A stretch of DNA of 64,000 nt from Enterococcus thailandicus (GCF_001886265.1 NZ_JXLE01000007.1:62001-126000), one strand, 5' to 3'; numbered from the stretch's first letter, positions 9,215 through 18,536 are shown. Program-made: numbers and translations. Notes: generated by a model not told the origin, from the letters alone.

Positions 9215-9742
9215 ATGTTATATGTAACTAGGCACGGAGAAACTACTTGGAATGTTCAAGGTCTTGTTTGCGGACGAGCAGATGTTCCTTTAACTGAGAA
9301 AGGTAGACAGCAAGCAGTCGCATTAGCAGAAAAAGTTGCGACACTCGAGGTACCAGTAACTAAAATTATTCATTCGCCATTACAACGAGCAAAAGATACT
9401 GCACAAGCTGTTGCAGATAAAGTGGAGTTACCGTTGACGGCTGACCCACGTTTGATGGAAATGGATTTTGGTGCATATGATGGCATGCCTAGCCATGAAA
9501 CGATATTTCAAGAAGCACGTTTAGAATTTGGGGTACGATTTCCAGAAGGTGAGTCACTCTTTGACATGTATGCGCGTGTTGTGCCAGTTTTACAGGAATG
9601 CCTAGCAGATGAAGAAAATACTTATTTGTTGGTCTGCCACAATGCGTTGATTCGGGCAATCAATGCGTATTTTACGCCAATGCCAAACGAAACCTTTTTT
9701 GATTTTTTTGTAGAAAATACTGAACTATTATCTTATAACTAA
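9215..9742 (+). CDS. Histidine phosphatase family protein (phosphoglycerate-mutase-like)
   Basis: 175 residues. The catalytic RHG motif is in LYVTRHGETTWN at residues 3-14, a conserved arginine lies in HSPLQRAKDTAQ, and the second catalytic histidine is in LLVCHNALIRA. This is a branch-1 histidine phosphatase; members include cofactor-dependent phosphoglycerate mutases, alpha-ribazole phosphatase and broad phosphatases, and at this length it is more likely a small-molecule phosphatase. No cobalamin genes are near. ATG 9215 follows AAGGGAG. It is a single gene with its own terminator. Confidence 0.82.
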   Translation: MLYVTRHGETTWNVQGLVCGRADVPLTEKGRQQAVALAEKVATLEVPVTKIIHSPLQRAKDTAQAVADKVELPLTADPRLMEMDFGAYDGMPSHETIFQEARLEFGVRFPEGESLFDMYARVVPVLQECLADEENTYLLVCHNALIRAINAYFTPMPNETFFDFFVENTELLSYN

Positions 9743-9753
9743 ATGATTGAAAA

Positions 9754-9788
9754 TGGCGTGACCAGGTCAGAGTCACGCTATTTTTTTA
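9754..9788 (+). terminator. Rho-independent terminator
   Basis: Arms TGGCGTGAC (9754-9762) and GTCACGCTA (9772-9780) followed by seven Ts, directly after the histidine phosphatase gene. Confidence 0.85.
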
Positions 9789-9828
9789 TCTATCTAAGAA
9801 ATAAAATTTAATTATTTTTATAAAAGTG

Positions 9829-9857
9829 TTGAAATTTCATTTCTTAAGCGTTATACT
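9829..9857 (+). promoter_or_regulatory. Promoter of the mupG-murQ-murP operon
   Basis: TTGAAA (9829-9834) and TATACT (9852-9857) are 17 bases apart, a near-consensus sigma-A promoter. The palindrome GAAATTTC (9831-9838) overlaps the -35 and could bind a repressor such as an RpiR-type MurR, but no such regulator is encoded in the window. Confidence 0.7.
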
Positions 9858-9901
9858 CTGTTCATAGAAATGAAGACGGATACATAAAGCGAGGGATGAA
9901 C

Positions 9902-10978
9902 ATGTTTGGGTTTTCAATATTCATGAATGAGCCATTAACTCCACAAAAAAAAGCATATATTCATAAAATGGCAACTAGTGGTTTTATTGGTATCTTTACT
10001 TCGATGCATATTCCAGAAGATGATGTCAGTGCTTATCAAGGACGACTAAGAGAACTGGGCGAAGAAGCAAAAAAAAATCAGCTCGAATTAATGGTTGATA
10101 TTTCAGGAGATGCGTTGAAACGAGCTGGGTTTTCGTTGACCGATTTAACGCCACTAAAAGAAATCGGTGTGACGGGCTTACGAATGGACTATGAATTGTC
10201 TAACAAACAGATTGCTGTTTGGTCACATCAGCTGAAAATTAGTTTAAATGCTAGCACGATTACATCGGAAGATATTAGTGAGTTGAAAAAATATCAAGCG
10301 GATTTTTCTAATCTTGAAGCGTGGCACAATTACTATCCACGTCCAGAAACTGGCTTAGCCAAGTCATGGTATCAAGAAAAAAATCAGTGGTTAGCGGAAC
10401 AGGGCTTTACAATTCAAGGATTTGTTGCTGGTGACGCTGATTTAAGAGGCCCGTTATATCAAGGGTTACCTACTTTAGAAAAACATCGTGGTGTCCATCC
10501 ATTAGCAGCAGCGCTAGAGTTAGCCGAGTGTAAAACTGATTTGATTTACATTGGTGATGCAGGTTTGTCAGAAAGAGTGCAGCAACAATTCGCAACCTAT
10601 CAAAATAACCGAATGATTTCATTACAAGTAGAAGTACTTGATGAGGAATTGATTGAATTAGTCTTAGGCACGCATGTCAATCGCCAAGATGAGGCGAGAG
10701 ATGTCATTCGAAGTGCTGATGCACGATTTAAAAAAATTCCACAAATTTCACCTAAGCAAACGATTGAACGAACGGTCGGGAGCATTACGATCGACAATGA
10801 AAACTATCTTCGTTATATGGGTGAGATTCAATTAACCAAAAGAAATTTACCAGCTGATGAAAAAGTGAATGTCATGGCTCAAGTGGTTACAGAAGACTTA
10901 CCATTGATTCACCAAATTCATGCAGGCGTCAACTATCAACTAATTCGTAAAGAGGGAAGAAAAGATGAGCAAAATTAA
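9902..10978 (+). CDS. mupG: 6-phospho-N-acetylmuramidase MupG (DUF871 family)
   Basis: 358 residues. The start [12 protein letters not shown] and segments [14 protein letters not shown] and LRMDYELSN fit the DUF871/MupG family, cytoplasmic TIM-barrel hydrolases with a C-terminal cyclophilin-like domain. MupG splits MurNAc-6-phosphate-GlcNAc taken up by the PTS into MurNAc-6P and GlcNAc. I start at ATG 9902 because the ATG at 9896 abuts the GAGGG ribosome site. It is first in an operon; its 3' end overlaps murQ by 14 bases, which suggests translational coupling. No signal peptide is present, as expected for an intracellular enzyme. Confidence 0.88.
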   Translation: MFGFSIFMNEPLTPQKKAYIHKMATSGFIGIFTSMHIPEDDVSAYQGRLRELGEEAKKNQLELMVDISGDALKRAGFSLTDLTPLKEIGVTGLRMDYELSNKQIAVWSHQLKISLNASTITSEDISELKKYQADFSNLEAWHNYYPRPETGLAKSWYQEKNQWLAEQGFTIQGFVAGDADLRGPLYQGLPTLEKHRGVHPLAAALELAECKTDLIYIGDAGLSERVQQQFATYQNNRMISLQVEVLDEELIELVLGTHVNRQDEARDVIRSADARFKKIPQISPKQTIERTVGSITIDNENYLRYMGEIQLTKRNLPADEKVNVMAQVVTEDLPLIHQIHAGVNYQLIRKEGRKDEQN

Positions 10979-11861
10979 TTTAGATAACTTAACAACGGAA
11001 CGTAGAAATCAAGAAACATTTGGACTAGACGAGATGAGTGTAACACAAGCTGTTGAGCTGATGAATCGTGAAGACCAAAAAGTCGCAGAGGCAGTTGCAA
11101 AAGAACTAGGAAGTATTGAACCAGTAATTGCGCACACGATTGACTCATTTAAAAAAGGTGGACGTTTGATTTACATGGGCGCAGGCACAAGTGGTCGTTT
11201 GGGCGTATTAGATGCAGCAGAGTGTGTACCAACATTTGGCGTTGAGCCAGAAATGGTGATTGGCTTAATCGCAGGTGGCGAGGCAGCAATGACTGTAGCT
11301 GTTGAAGGTGCGGAAGATTCATTCGAGCTTGGAGAAGAAGACTTGATTCATTTAAATTTAACAAAAAATGACATGGTCATCGGAATTGCCGCAAGCGGAC
11401 GTACACCATATGTTATTGGTGGCTTAGATTATGCTCGCTCAATTGGTGCAGTGACCGCAACGATTTCTTGCAATAAAAATGCTGAAATCAGTAAACATGC
11501 TGATTTCCCAATCGAAGTTGATGCAGGCCCAGAATTTTTGACTGGTTCAACTCGCCTGAAGTCTGGTACAGCTCAAAAATTGATTTTGAATATGATTTCA
11601 ACAATCAGCATGATTGGTATTGGAAAGGTCTTTAATAATTTGATGGTCGATGTTAAACCAACCAACGAAAAATTAGTGGAACGTTCAAAACGAATCATCA
11701 TGCAAGCAACAGAGGTTGACTATGAAACAGCTGAGCGATACTTTAATGAAGCAGAGCAAAATGTGAAATTAGCAATTGTTATGATTTTAACAAATAGTGA
11801 TAAAGAAACTGCACAGGATAAATTGGTTGAAGCAAATGGTTTTGTAAAAGGAACCTTATAA
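10965..11861 (+). CDS. murQ: N-acetylmuramic acid 6-phosphate etherase
   Basis: 298 residues with one SIS domain. [16 protein letters not shown] (about 63-78) is the phosphosugar-binding signature, and the conserved [10 protein letters not shown] and [15 protein letters not shown] segments follow. MurQ cleaves the lactyl ether of MurNAc-6P to give GlcNAc-6P and D-lactate, the central step of MurNAc recycling. It lies between MupG, which makes its substrate, and the PTS that imports and phosphorylates the sugar, 13 bases before the next gene. A strong, specific match. Confidence 0.93.
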   Translation: MSKINLDNLTTERRNQETFGLDEMSVTQAVELMNREDQKVAEAVAKELGSIEPVIAHTIDSFKKGGRLIYMGAGTSGRLGVLDAAECVPTFGVEPEMVIGLIAGGEAAMTVAVEGAEDSFELGEEDLIHLNLTKNDMVIGIAASGRTPYVIGGLDYARSIGAVTATISCNKNAEISKHADFPIEVDAGPEFLTGSTRLKSGTAQKLILNMISTISMIGIGKVFNNLMVDVKPTNEKLVERSKRIIMQATEVDYETAERYFNEAEQNVKLAIVMILTNSDKETAQDKLVEANGFVKGTL

Positions 11862-11874
11862 GGGGGAGCGACTG

Positions 11875-13827
11875 ATGGCTAAAAATGAATTGACTTTAGA
11901 AGAATTAGCAAAACGCATTTATGAAGAAGCTGGTGGGATGGACAATGTTGAGAGCATTGTCCACTGCATGACACGCGTACGAATGAAAATCAAAAATGAC
12001 GAACTAGTTGACACAGAAAAATTAAAAGCGATTCCAGGTGTCCTGGGTGTTGTTGAAGATGAACAACTACAAGTGATTATCGGCCCGGGGAAAGTAAACA
12101 AAGTTGCACAGCAAATGGTTGATCTTGCGGGTGTAAAACTAGGCGAAAAATTACCGGAACATGGGACAGCAGAACACTCAGCCAATTCTGGTAAGGATTT
12201 GGTAAATGAACGAGCACAAGCAATGAAAGCAGCTCAAAAATCAAAACAAAAACCATCAAAAATCAAATCAATCTTAAAAGATATTTCTAATATCTTTGTT
12301 CCGATGATTCCAGCTTTTGTTGGTACAGGGATTGTTGCGGGGATTGCCGCTGTATTAGCTAACTTAGTCACAGCAGGAAATCTTGATGCAGCAACTTGGC
12401 AACAATATATCGATGTAATGAATATCCTGAAAAACGGAATGTTCAGTTACTTAGTTATCTATACAGGGATTAACGCAGCACAAGTTTTCGGTGCTACACC
12501 AACTCTTGGTGGGGTAATTGGTGCCGTTGTGATGCTAACGGGAATGAATCCAGAAGCACCATTGAAAAATTTATTTACTGGTGAAGCTTTGGCAGCTGGT
12601 CAAGGTGGGATTCTTGGCGTAATCTTTGCTGTTTGGTTACTTTCAATAGTAGAAAAGAAATTGCACAAAGTGATACCGGATTCAATTGATATTATCGTGA
12701 CACCAACGTTATCTCTAATTGCAATTGGTTTAGTGGAAATCTTCTTGATTATGCCATTAGCTGGCTTTATTTCAGACGGCATGGTTGGCGGAATCGATTG
12801 GGTGCTAAATGTCGGCGGAGCATTTGCAGGGTTTGTTTTAGGAACATTATTTTTGCCAATGGTTATGTTTGGATTGCACCAAATTTTGACACCTATTCAT
12901 GTTCAAATGATTGATGAAACAGGTCGCACACTATTGCTTCCGATTCTTGCGATGGCAGGTGCAGGGCAAGTTGGTGCAGCGCTCGCTTTATGGATTCGTT
13001 GCAAAAAAGATAAAGAATTGACAGAAATGATTAAGGGCGCTTTACCAGTTGGTATTTTAGGAATCGGTGAACCATTGATTTATGGTGTGACATTACCTCT
13101 TGGCCGTCCATTTATCACCGCATGTATTGGTGGTGGTATCGGTGGGGCAGTGATCGGAATGATTGGTAATGTTGGTGCGATTGCTATTGGTCCTTCAGGT
13201 GCGGCATTGATTCCATTAATTTCAGATGGTAAATGGTGGGGCTATGTTCTAGGTTTACTTGCAGCTTACGCAGGTGGATTTGTGGCAACATTCTTCTTCG
13301 GAATTCCGAAAGAACAATTAGAAAAAGAAGCGTTAGCAGAAGAAACAAGTGACAATGTAGCAACAACCAATGAAGTTGTCTTAACAGCTGTTGCTGATGG
13401 AACAGTAATGTCATTAGAAGAAGCAAGTGATCCTGTATTTGCGCAAAAAATGATGGGTGAAGGATTTTTCGTTGAACCAACAAACGGACAAATTTATTCT
13501 CCAGTTGCTGGTACAGTTCAATCTGTCTTTCCAACAAAACATGCAATTGGTATCACGACACAAAATGGTATCGAAGTATTACTTCATATGGGGATTAATA
13601 CTGTTGACCTTGGCGGTGCGCCCTTTGACGTGAAGGTGACAGAGGGACAAAAAGTTACGACTGATACATTGGTAGCAAATGCAGATCTTGATGCAATCAA
13701 GGCTGCTGGAAAAGAAACGTCAATGATGGTTCTTTTAACTAATATGGATCATGTAGAAAATTTTGTTTTGGAAAAAACAGGCGAAATGAAGGCTAAGACG
13801 GCTGTGATGGATGTGAAAACTGTGTAA
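11875..13827 (+). CDS. murP: PTS EIIBCA transporter for MurNAc or MurNAc-GlcNAc
   Basis: 650 residues with domain order EIIB-EIIC-EIIA. The EIIB phosphocysteine is C31 in ESIVHCMTRVRMK; the EIIC has about ten membrane spans and the substrate-loop motif GILGIGEPLIYGVTLPL; the EIIA carries the paired histidines in FPTKHAIGI and VLLHMGINTVDL. Many MurP proteins lack an EIIA and borrow Crr; here one is fused, so the transporter can take phosphate directly from HPr. With MupG and MurQ upstream, the expected cargo is MurNAc or the MurNAc-GlcNAc disaccharide released from cell wall. RBS AGGGGGAG precedes ATG 11875. A hairpin element starts four bases after the stop. Confidence 0.88.
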   Translation: MAKNELTLEELAKRIYEEAGGMDNVESIVHCMTRVRMKIKNDELVDTEKLKAIPGVLGVVEDEQLQVIIGPGKVNKVAQQMVDLAGVKLGEKLPEHGTAEHSANSGKDLVNERAQAMKAAQKSKQKPSKIKSILKDISNIFVPMIPAFVGTGIVAGIAAVLANLVTAGNLDAATWQQYIDVMNILKNGMFSYLVIYTGINAAQVFGATPTLGGVIGAVVMLTGMNPEAPLKNLFTGEALAAGQGGILGVIFAVWLLSIVEKKLHKVIPDSIDIIVTPTLSLIAIGLVEIFLIMPLAGFISDGMVGGIDWVLNVGGAFAGFVLGTLFLPMVMFGLHQILTPIHVQMIDETGRTLLLPILAMAGAGQVGAALALWIRCKKDKELTEMIKGALPVGILGIGEPLIYGVTLPLGRPFITACIGGGIGGAVIGMIGNVGAIAIGPSGAALIPLISDGKWWGYVLGLLAAYAGGFVATFFFGIPKEQLEKEALAEETSDNVATTNEVVLTAVADGTVMSLEEASDPVFAQKMMGEGFFVEPTNGQIYSPVAGTVQSVFPTKHAIGITTQNGIEVLLHMGINTVDLGGAPFDVKVTEGQKVTTDTLVANADLDAIKAAGKETSMMVLLTNMDHVENFVLEKTGEMKAKTAVMDVKTV

Positions 13828-13831
13828 AAAA

Positions 13832-14045
13832 GGTTGTGGCGCAAAGCGGCTAGCTCCGAAAAGATAGTGAGCAGGCACTCAAAATAGCTTTCCATAGTTT
13901 AAAGTGGATGCAAACTATCTTGAGGAGTTGCTTTGGGAACACCGTATATAAAGTTGTGAAAGAAATACTCAGCTCCAATAAATAAGAATAAATTACCAGG
14001 AATTACTTCTTAAATTTTTGAGTCATTTAGGCTTCACTCGATTCC
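13832..14045 (+). repeat. Hairpin elements (cluster B, one full unit plus a partial unit)
   Basis: GGTTGTGGCGC starts four bases after the murP stop codon. Unit one (13832-13951) pairs AGCTCCGAAAAGATAGT with ACTATCTTGAGGAGTT and CACTCAAAATA with the TAGTTTAAAGTG side. Unit two starts at 13952 as AGTTGTGAAAGAAATAC, is of a different subfamily, and decays near 14045. Same orientation as murP. Confidence 0.85.
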
Positions 14046-14146
14046 TGGTTAGAGGACATCAAGGAGTAAAAATGAGTTAGGCTGGAATATCAAGAAATAC
14101 AACAAAAAGAAGAACTTAGATTCCCACTCGCTTAAAATAGCTAACC

Positions 14147-14194
14147 AAAAACACGTTGCCAAAATCTTAAGAAAGATTTTGGCAACGTGTTTTT
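14147..14194. terminator. Perfect 22-bp hairpin, likely bidirectional terminator
   Basis: Arms 14147-14168 and 14173-14194 are perfect complements around the loop AAGA, begin with five As and end with five Ts. It lies between the repeat elements and a gene remnant on the minus strand. Confidence 0.75.
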
Positions 14195-14351
14195 CATTTT
14201 TTGAAATAGCAATTCCCCAATAAAGAAATTTTTTAATTGCTTCTGGAATTTCTTTATCAGTTGACTCGCGATTATCAATTTTTCCTAATGCAATCATGTC
14301 ACTGTAAACATGACAAAATTCTGGGCTATTAAAGCTAAAATTGATTGAAAG
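14195..14351 (-). pseudogene. Possible remnant of a small cytoplasmic protein gene
   Basis: On the minus strand a frame reads FNSPEFCHVYSDMIALGKID followed by NRESTDKEIPEAIKKFLYWG and then runs straight into the 22-bp terminator hairpin at KNEKH. The part before the hairpin looks protein-like, whereas the part after it is just the hairpin translated. Upstream the frame meets TAA with no start codon or ribosome site in the same frame. I do not recognise the family. The best reading is the 3' end of a broken gene whose terminator survived. Confidence 0.3.
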
Positions 14352-14556
14352 TTATCTGTATCCTTATTTTTTAGATAACCGTTGCATTTTTTGTATAAAA
14401 TGGACAAGTCATGGCGTATTCACAATTATGCTCAAAAATAAATTTTTTTAGATTGTTTTAAATAGCACAAAGTTTTTGAGATATAATTAAAAATGATACG
14501 GAAGGTTTTTTTAGAAGTGCAAGAATAAGAAAAAAATAGATCCTTTACCTGCATTA

Positions 14557-14584
14557 CGAGGAGTAAAAAAACTCCTCTTTTTTC
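14557..14584 (+). terminator. Short terminator-like hairpin upstream of the GT-C gene
   Basis: GAGGAGT (14558-14564) and ACTCCTC (14571-14577) with a six-A loop and a T-run to 14583. It lies 40 bases before the next start codon, so it may attenuate that gene. I see no leader ORF or T-box. The rest of 14200-14620 holds no clear gene. Confidence 0.55.
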
Positions 14585-14623
14585 TATGAATCAAGAAAGG
14601 TAGCGGGCTATGAAAGGGGAATA

Positions 14624-16240
14624 ATGACAATACTATTCAAAATCGAGAATCATAAATTATGGGAAAGAAAATACTCTGTATTTCTGACTGTATTCAGTTT
14701 TTTAATCATGCTGATATTTTCCAAATCTTCTCCGCTCTACTTCATAAATGACTGGGTAGATGCCAATGCTTTTTTCTCGGTCGGTAAAGGAATCGCTCAT
14801 GGGCAAGTGCCGTATAAAGATCTATTTGAACAAAAAGGGATACTCTTATATTTCATTCATGCGATGGCTTACAAGTTGAGTGCAACTTCTTTTTTCGGTG
14901 TTTATCTATTAGAAAGTATTTCGTTTGCCATTTCGATGATTTTATTGTTTAAAATTTGTAATTATTATTTCTCAGAGAAAATAGCCTTTGCAGTTACTTG
15001 TTTATCACCAATAATCTTGCTAAATAAGGATTATTTTCGTGCAGGAGATAGTGCAGAAGAGTTTGCTTTTCCTTTTGTGCTAGGGCTTTTATATTTAATC
15101 ATATCTATCTCTAATACGGATGAAAGAATAAAAGGGAAGCAATATTTCATTCAAGGCTTACTGATGGGATGTGTATTTTGGATAAAATATACTATGATCA
15201 GTCCGTGGATTGCCTTTTTTCTCTTTTTTGGAATCTATTATCTAGTAAGGAAAGATTATCAGCAGTTACTTAAAGCAGTGATTTGTAGCTTGCTGGGATT
15301 TTTGTTAGTCAGCATTCCAATTATCATCTATTTTTTAGTCAACCATGCGTTACATGAAATGTATTTTGTTTATTTCAAATTCAATATGGTGTTGTATCCA
15401 CAATTAGTTGACCAGGGAAATAATGTAAATATAGTTAGCCGCTTTTTTAATACATTAAAGATATTTTTTACTTTGATGTGGCCAAACAAAATTAGTTTAG
15501 CTGTCTTGATGATTGGGTCTGTCTACCTTTTATTTACAAAGGCAATCTTTAAGCAAACTCGTTTTAAAGTGTTGTGGCTGTTTATGTTTTTATGCACTAA
15601 CTTTTTTGTTTTTTATGGTGGAATTCCATTGAACTATTATCTCTTGTTGGATTTAACCATATTATTAGTAGGATTTTTGGGTTTTTGTTTATTGTTGAAA
15701 AATTTAGTAATTCGATATAAATTGCAACGGCCTGAAGTAAGTAAATTTTTAATACCAGGGGGCATTATTTTTGCAATCCTATTGATGGTTATTTCAAATG
15801 ATACTTTTAAAGATATGCGCTTTTTTACTAATCGACCAAGCATTCAAATAAAAAATGCTGCAAATACAAATCCAAATGCAAAAGTACCAGCGCAGTTAGA
15901 ATTTGCTAAATACTTAAAAGGCAAGGAAGATGTGACTCTGCTAAACTATCGCTTTGTTGATTATGGATTTTCTGTAATCCCCAATATTGTTCCGAGCGTC
16001 AAGTATTTTATGAATGTCAATATCCCTTACGAAGTTTATCAAGAAAGTATGGATCAACAAAATAAATATGTAGAAGAAAAGAAGACCGACTACGTTGTTG
16101 CTGGTCTTGATTTGAATGATGATGTGAATAATTTTGGTACGCCTTGGCTTCACGAGAACTATCATCCGATTGCTGTCCATGTCCAGGAACGTGAGGGAAA
16201 TATCTTGAAATATGTGCTTTATGAAAAAAATAAAAAATGA
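14624..16240 (+). CDS. GT-C-fold membrane glycosyltransferase, probably surface polymer glycosylation
   Basis: 538 residues with about 11-12 predicted membrane spans and a soluble C-terminal tail from about residue 420. After the first span comes the extracytoplasmic loop NDWVDANAFFSVGKGIAHGQ then VPYKDLFEQKG, with the acidic residues and the YxD..E pattern typical of GT-C enzymes that use lipid-linked sugars (PMT/GT39-like, teichoic-acid or wall-polysaccharide glycosylating proteins). It would act on the outer face of the membrane. ATG 14624 follows AAAGGGGAATA. It is the last intact large gene before the decayed island. Acceptor and sugar are not inferable. Confidence 0.7.
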   Translation: MTILFKIENHKLWERKYSVFLTVFSFLIMLIFSKSSPLYFINDWVDANAFFSVGKGIAHGQVPYKDLFEQKGILLYFIHAMAYKLSATSFFGVYLLESISFAISMILLFKICNYYFSEKIAFAVTCLSPIILLNKDYFRAGDSAEEFAFPFVLGLLYLIISISNTDERIKGKQYFIQGLLMGCVFWIKYTMISPWIAFFLFFGIYYLVRKDYQQLLKAVICSLLGFLLVSIPIIIYFLVNHALHEMYFVYFKFNMVLYPQLVDQGNNVNIVSRFFNTLKIFFTLMWPNKISLAVLMIGSVYLLFTKAIFKQTRFKVLWLFMFLCTNFFVFYGGIPLNYYLLLDLTILLVGFLGFCLLLKNLVIRYKLQRPEVSKFLIPGGIIFAILLMVISNDTFKDMRFFTNRPSIQIKNAANTNPNAKVPAQLEFAKYLKGKEDVTLLNYRFVDYGFSVIPNIVPSVKYFMNVNIPYEVYQESMDQQNKYVEEKKTDYVVAGLDLNDDVNNFGTPWLHENYHPIAVHVQEREGNILKYVLYEKNKK

Positions 16241-16269
16241 ATTGATTAAAAAAGAAAAGAGGATTACTT

Positions 16270-17066
16270 ATGGAATTGAAACCAGAAATGCTACCGATTT
16301 ACAGAGAAATAACGAAAATTGTAATGAACACTATTCCCAAAGAAAAAAAGAAGTAGAGAATCATGATTTAGTGATAAGAACTTTATATTTTGACCTAGTT
16401 ACTAAAGCTGAAACAATTAGTTTTCTATATGAAAATAAAAAAAGCGATGATATTGGTATGATTTTTCGATCTTTTATAGAGTTATATATGTATCTAAAAT
16501 ATATACTTGAAAAAAATACCGTAAATAAAGCTAGGGCTTGTTTTTATTGGCAAAAACACCAGAACATAAAAATACTAAATAATAATTTGGAATTGATGGA
16601 TTCTGAAGAAAAACAGTTAGCTTTGAAGGAAATTGATGACAGTCTACGAAATAGTAATAATTCCTACTATGATGATTTGTCTACATACAAGGATTATATT
16701 GAGGCACAAATAAATTCTTGTTACACAAATAATATTTCCCTCGGAAAAAGGCGAAATTGGTAGAATGAGTCAGGTGATCAAAAAAGTATCAAATCATTGT
16801 TTGAAAATCTCAGCGAATTACAAGTTTATGTTGTAATTTATGCTAAATATCCTGCTTCTTCATACGGATTAAGTGTTCTTGGAAATATGGATGTGACTAA
16901 AAATAGCATAGAGATAACAAAACCTTCAGATAAAGATACAGGGCTTACTATTATAAATGGATATCTCTTTGATATAACGCAAATTATTGTTGACTATCAT
17001 GATATTAGGCAAGAAGTTCAGCCCTCAATATTAGAAATAAAAAATATATTTGGCCAACAGAATTAA
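16270..17066 (+). pseudogene. DUF5677-like protein gene, broken by a frameshift and a nonsense codon
   Basis: A good ribosome site (AGAGGA, 16258-16263) precedes ATG 16270, whose frame reads MELKPEMLPIYREITKIVMN and stops just after a run of seven As (16343-16349). Dropping one A moves into the long frame that continues VENHDLVIRTLYFDLVTKAE and on through a helical segment to W-TAG at 16761-16763; after that single stop the same frame goes on NESGDQKSIKSLFENLSELQ to TAA at 17066. Joined, it would be about 265 residues resembling DUF5677, an alpha-helical family of unknown role often found near defence or mobile genes. Two lesions make it a pseudogene rather than a phase-variable gene. Confidence 0.7.
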
Positions 17067-17186
17067 AATGAAAATCTAAGTCCAACAGAGTATGCTTGGA
17101 TAATCAAAAGACAAATTTAGTGTAGATTATTAATTGTACGAGGACATTTAAGTTGAGCATTTAAATTATTGATGCTATAATGTGAT

Positions 17187-17255
17187 TGCGAAATGAGATA
17201 AGCTATACACGAATAGCACAAAAGCCAACCCTATTGCGAGTAGGGTTGGCTTTCT
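17187..17255 (+). ncRNA. RNAII-type antisense antitoxin RNA of the Fst-like locus
   Basis: A strong promoter, TTGAGC (17153-17158) and TATAAT (17176-17181) with a 17-base spacer, points to a start near 17187. The RNA would end at the bidirectional terminator AAAGCCAACCCT/AGGGTTGGCTTT (17221-17253), about 68 bases long, like RNAII of par on pAD1. It carries AATGAGATAAGCT (17192-17204), which is identical to 17378-17390 at the toxin's translation start and is therefore complementary to the toxin mRNA. This is the classic repeat-plus-terminator pairing of Fst systems. Confidence 0.8.
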
Positions 17256-17301
17256 TTATGTTCGTTGCGACTCCGAACATGTGGGTTAGAGACAACTTGC
17301 T

Positions 17302-17397
17302 TTAGTTATCGTCTTTCTCGTCTAACCAGTGAGAAACTAGTTCGATGACCAGTCCAACAAAAATTGGTGCGATAACCAATGAGATAAGCTCTTTCAC
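17302..17397 (-). CDS. fst: Fst-family type I toxin, 31 aa
   Basis: The minus-strand frame starts at GTG 17397 and encodes 31 residues: a short charged start (VKEL), one membrane span containing IAPIFVGLVIEL with the family's P-x-x-VGLV core, then HWLDEKDDN. This is the layout of Fst/Ldr toxins, which insert in the membrane and kill when the antisense RNA is lost. Promoter TTGTAC/TATAAT (17462-17457 and 17440-17435 on the minus strand). The mRNA leader has CCCC..GGGG hairpins that bury the ribosome site, as in fst. The acidic C-terminus differs from the basic tail of many Fst proteins. Too short for ordinary gene finders. Confidence 0.85.
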   Translation of the reverse strand: MKELISLVIAPIFVGLVIELVSHWLDEKDDN

Positions 17398-17560
17398 GAA
17401 AAACACCCCCAATCAGGGGCAAGTTGCCAAAAAAATTATACCATTAAAAAAGCCTAGTACAAAAGAAACTCAGAGAATTACTTTTAAATTACACTTACGC
17501 TCTAGATCAGGTATAATTAATAATGGAACTGTAGTTATTAATTAGTGAGAGGAGAAAGCT

Positions 17561-18031
17561 TTGAGAAATTTTTCCGAGTTACTGAAAAAGTACCAAGATG
17601 CATTTATATATACTGACAAGCGAGAAAAAACAAGTGATATTTTGAAAAAAATTGTTGACGTAGAAGAAAAAAAAATTGACTTTCTTTCGCAAAAACGGAT
17701 TAAGTTATTAGAAGAAAATATAGTAAATTCGATATATTTTGATGAATCGAATGAGCCTTCAGTAAAGTTGCTGTTTGTGATTAACAATGAAAGGAGTAAA
17801 AAATATTATCAACATCCATACTTTATTCAAAGTGTCACAGATCCATTATTGAAAGACGAGCGAATATATGTTTTTTATGATGAATCGGTGGGCATTCTTG
17901 AAACGAATAGTAGTCTTTTAGCTTTAGATGTTAGAATACTTACGGGTATTTCCAAAAAGAATGTTGAAAAAGAAGATATAATTTTTAAAGATTACATTTC
18001 TGCTTTTGAGCGGAAATTTGATTTAACTTAA
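17561..18031 (+). CDS. Hypothetical cytoplasmic protein, 156 aa
   Basis: Starts at TTG 17561 after GAGAGGAGAAAG; a -10-like TATAAT lies at 17512-17517. The first 60 residues are strongly helical and charged (KREKTSDILKKIVDVEEKKI) and the rest is mixed alpha/beta with YFDESNEPSVKLLFVI and RIYVFYDESVGILE. No signal peptide, membrane span or motif I recognise. It sits in the accessory island between the Fst locus and a resolvase remnant. A cargo gene of unknown role. Confidence 0.6.
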   Translation: MRNFSELLKKYQDAFIYTDKREKTSDILKKIVDVEEKKIDFLSQKRIKLLEENIVNSIYFDESNEPSVKLLFVINNERSKKYYQHPYFIQSVTDPLLKDERIYVFYDESVGILETNSSLLALDVRILTGISKKNVEKEDIIFKDYISAFERKFDLT

Positions 18032-18102
18032 TTCATATTGATAGTTTTTTTATTATTTTTAATAAAAATCAAGTTAAAAATTCAGTGTGGTATAGATAAC
18101 TA

Positions 18103-18338
18103 TTAAATTACAATATCCTGTTTTATTCGATAAACTGTCTGTCTAGTAACATTGTAATTTTTCGCAATCTTTGAAATAGCGATACCCTCGTTTAAATCCT
18201 TAACGATGTTTTCATAAACTAAACGTCGTTGAGGATTTTTTGTGTCTGCGCTATAAAGTTTTGGACGTCCCTTGTAGACACTATTCGCTTTGGCAATTTT
18301 TATTCCTTGTGCCTGACGTCGTTTAGATTCAGTACGTT
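18103..18338 (-). pseudogene. C-terminal remnant of a serine recombinase (resolvase/invertase)
   Basis: The minus frame reads AQGIKIAKANSVYKGRPKLY then ENIVKDLNEGIAISKIAKNY followed by NVTRQTVYRIKQDIVI and TAA at 18103-18105. KGRPK followed by a helix-turn-helix is the DNA-binding end of Tn3/Hin-type serine recombinases. The frame is closed by TAA just upstream, and the catalytic N-terminal domain is missing. It is evidence that a mobile element or plasmid segment once integrated here. Confidence 0.8.
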
Positions 18339-18536
18339 ATTGGTACTCTAGAAAAAAATATTCAATGAGATCCAGTTTTGGTTATATGAAAAAGATATAT
18401 ACATTACTGATAAATTTACATAAATAACTGAGTAAGATTCGAAGTATCTTTGATAAAGAATTATCCTGGTTAATCAACGGCAACTAGCTCGTGAATGTTT
18501 ACACGATATAGAATGTAGTTAAGGAGAAACGAAATA

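Noticed and set aside
14049-14297. Minus-strand frame of 82 codons
   Set aside because: Its second half is a perfect 22-bp terminator hairpin plus repeat-adjacent sequence; only the first part looks protein-like, so it is reported as a remnant.
16797-17066. Separate 89-codon gene starting at TTG
   Set aside because: It is in the same frame as the gene upstream and separated from it only by one TAG codon; no ribosome site.
17345-17545. + strand frame of 66 codons
   Set aside because: It runs antisense to the Fst-like toxin and its promoter and has no ribosome site; the toxin locus explains the sequence.
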